From contig JBGCDE010000093.1 in assembly GCA_045105115.1 (NCBI GenBank), positions 1-17,749 on the forward strand: DNA of 17,749 bases. Direction: 5' to 3'. This document shows positions 16,549-17,749 of this stretch, one piece after another (the stretch's first letter is position 1; the number at the start of each line of letters is the position of its first letter). The DNA comes from JAUIET01 sp045105115 (GTDB lineage Bacteria > Pseudomonadota > Gammaproteobacteria > Pseudomonadales > JAUIET01). The notes beneath the pieces are model-generated. The model was not told the origin of the DNA. It ran no database searches and was given only the letters and a program-made list of their open reading frames with translations. The position numbers were made by a program, and so were the translations under genes.

Positions 16549-17039
16549 TGAGACGTACTTTGTCTTTGCTAATGGAAAATGAACCCGGTGCACTGTCGCG
16601 TGTTGTCGGCTTGTTTTCCCAGCGTGGCTACAATATTGAAACGCTTTCTGTAGCACCTACTGATGATGAAAGCTTGTCGCGACTGACGCTTACAACAGTG
16701 GGTGATGATCGCACTATTGAGCAAATCACCAAGCAGTTGAATAAGTTGATCGATGTGATCAAAGTGACTGACTTAACAGGTGGCGCGCATATTGAGCGCG
16801 AGCTGATGTTGATTAAAGTGCGCGCCAAAGGCGAGCAGCGTAATGAGGTAAAGCGTTGTGTGGACATTTTTCGCGGTACGATCGTTGATGTGCTGCCTGA
16901 TGTGTACGTTATTCAGCTGGCTGGTACCAGTAGCAAACTTGATGCGTTTGTTGACGCGATGGGAGAGGCTGGGATTCTTGAGGTGGCTAGAACGGGCGTG
17001 GCTGGTATTGCGCGTGGTGCTAAGGCGTTACGAATCTAG
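16548..17039 (+). CDS. ilvH: Acetolactate synthase, small (regulatory) subunit
   Basis: The product has 163 residues, the same length as E. coli IlvH. The N-terminal ACT domain (about 2-78) reads TLSLLMENEPGALSRVVGLF followed by QRGYNIETLSVAPTDD. Gly14 and Asn29, whose loss in E. coli IlvH abolishes valine inhibition, are both present, so feedback inhibition by valine is expected. The C-terminal domain (about 80-160) includes GGAHIERELMLIKV, VKRCVDIFRG and IQLAGTSSKLDAF. The subunit activates the large subunit and binds the inhibitor. Its ATG overlaps the ilvI stop (TAATG). The gene is followed by a palindromic intergenic element and then the convergent ilvC, so no downstream gene joins the operon. 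Confidence 0.96.
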   Translation: MRRTLSLLMENEPGALSRVVGLFSQRGYNIETLSVAPTDDESLSRLTLTTVGDDRTIEQITKQLNKLIDVIKVTDLTGGAHIERELMLIKVRAKGEQRNEVKRCVDIFRGTIVDVLPDVYVIQLAGTSSKLDAFVDAMGEAGILEVARTGVAGIARGAKALRI

Positions 17040-17087
17040 TTTTAAACGCGGCACGTTGATGATCAATGTAGGTTGGATCGAGCCCGC

Positions 17088-17195
17088 CAGCAGATCACAT
17101 GTTGGCTATCAAGACACGCCGTGAACGCATCCATGGGGGCTTGTGTTCGGGGTCCCTCCCTCACACAGTCTTGCTATCCAACATGTGATCTGCTG
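17088..17195. repeat. Large imperfect inverted repeat between ilvH and ilvC
   Basis: The 28-base arms 17088-17115 and 17168-17195 pair at 26 positions; the outer 18 bases (left arm CAGCAGATCACATGTTGG) are a perfect match. The 52-base loop holds a smaller imperfect palindrome (GAACGCA at 17123-17129 and TGTGTTC at 17141-17147). No T-run follows on either strand, so it is not a standard terminator, though a hairpin of this size between convergent genes could help stop or stabilise both transcripts. The whole 263-base gap contains no credible gene. The layout suggests a dispersed intergenic repeat or small MITE-like element; only a genome search would show other copies. Confidence 0.75.
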
Positions 17196-17302
17196 CCTCT
17201 GTGCCACGATGTTTCTTTAGTGAGAGTTATGGCTATTGGCATGGCTCACAATGCTGCATTTGTGATGATTTAGAGTAAATGCACCAACGCCGTTGTTCCA
17301 GC

Positions 17303-17749
17303 CTAAACTATACGCTTCATAGCCGTCATATGCCGACGCAATTCCTTGCCAACAATCTCAACCGGATGATTCCGTACGGATTCGTTAATCGCAATCAATT
17401 CCATATTGTCGACGCTGCCATCATCATTAAGACCGCGACCGATTACATCGGTATCAATTCGGGTCATAAACTCTTCAAGCATTGGGCGCGCAGCCTGGTC
17501 GAACAGATAGCAACCGTATTCAGCCGTATCGCTGATCACAATGTTCATTTCATAGAGCTTGCGTCGCGCAATAGTGTTTGCGATCAGCGGCGTTTCGTGT
17601 AGTGATTCGTAATACGCAGACTCGGCAATGATGCCGGCTTCAGTAATTACTTCAAAAGCAAGTTCAACACCAGCCTTCACCATGGCAAGCATCAAGATGC
17701 CATTGTCGAAGTATGCCTGCTCGCTGATCTCGTTGTCAGTGTTGCTTGT
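17303..17749 (-). CDS. ilvC: Ketol-acid reductoisomerase, class II, C-terminal part (5' end outside window)
   Basis: The last 148 codons are present and the frame runs off the right edge of the window. The sequence SEQAYFDNGILMLAMVKAG, then ESAYYESLHETPLIANTIAR, YEMNIVISDTAEYGCYLF and RRHMTAMKRIV follows the second knotted C-terminal domain of the long, class II enzyme of E. coli very closely. Class I enzymes are shorter and lack this domain. IlvC is NADPH- and magnesium-dependent. It turns acetolactate or acetohydroxybutyrate, the products of IlvI/IlvH, into 2,3-dihydroxy-3-methyl acids. ESLHE holds conserved residues of the active site. The gene is convergent with ilvIH, so it must have its own promoter beyond the window. 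In E. coli the class II ilvC is also transcribed alone, divergent from its activator ilvY; whether ilvY lies upstream here cannot be seen. Confidence 0.95.
   Translation of the reverse strand, partial: TSNTDNEISEQAYFDNGILMLAMVKAGVELAFEVITEAGIIAESAYYESLHETPLIANTIARRKLYEMNIVISDTAEYGCYLFDQAARPMLEEFMTRIDTDVIGRGLNDDGSVDNMELIAINESVRNHPVEIVGKELRRHMTAMKRIV

Noticed and set aside
17073..17273. Small open frame between ilvH and ilvC
   Set aside because: It runs through the palindromic element, has no ribosome site and no protein-like composition.
1..17749. CRISPR array, tRNA, rRNA, insertion sequence, prophage or defence genes
   Set aside because: No regularly spaced repeats, cloverleaf sequences, transposase or phage-like proteins were seen on either strand.

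Overview
The window reads as chromosomal DNA of a gammaproteobacterium, moderate in GC, probably free-living and piliated. The evidence is the conserved order bamD <-> rluD-pgeF-clpB (the arrangement known from E. coli), a PilS/PilR pair next to a pilY1-pilE minor-pilin cluster as in pseudomonads, and an ilvI-ilvH pair. I cannot fix the genus. I see no IS element, prophage, CRISPR array, tRNA or rRNA, and no compositional island. No stretch longer than 300 bases lacks a gene.

Region 1 (1-4855) is the 3' end of a type IV pilus minor-pilin operon: PilY1 (5' end outside the window), a small secreted PilY2-like protein, and the minor pilin PilE. A lone FimT/GspH-type pseudopilin is encoded convergently, 7 bases from pilE. 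Region 2 (5027-8269, minus strand) is a PP0621-family zinc-ribbon membrane protein, then PilS and PilR, with overlapping genes that indicate one operon. PilS-PilR is the sensor kinase and sigma-54 activator pair that controls pilin transcription.

Region 3 (8484-13943) has bamD (outer-membrane protein assembly lipoprotein) divergent from rluD (23S rRNA pseudouridine synthase), pgeF (peptidoglycan editing/purine nucleoside phosphorylase-type enzyme) and clpB (disaggregase). A near-consensus sigma-32 heat-shock promoter begins one base after the pgeF stop codon and gives clpB its own promoter. An internal GTG at codon 149 of clpB, with its own Shine-Dalgarno, matches the start of the short ClpB form known from E. 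coli.

Region 4 (14005-17749) holds a secreted DUF4124 protein (minus), then ilvI-ilvH (acetolactate synthase, plus), then the 3' end of ilvC (class II ketol-acid reductoisomerase, minus). IlvI/IlvH and IlvC catalyse successive steps of branched-chain amino acid synthesis, but here they are convergent and not one operon. A large imperfect inverted repeat (28-base arms, 26 paired) lies between them and looks like a dispersed intergenic element.

Most of the window is core genome. I did not find a clearly new multi-gene system. The best leads are the eroded canonical calcium loop in PilY1 alongside two intact loops elsewhere, the displaced FimT, the unassigned small protein between pilY1 and pilE, the inverted repeat and the split ilv operon.
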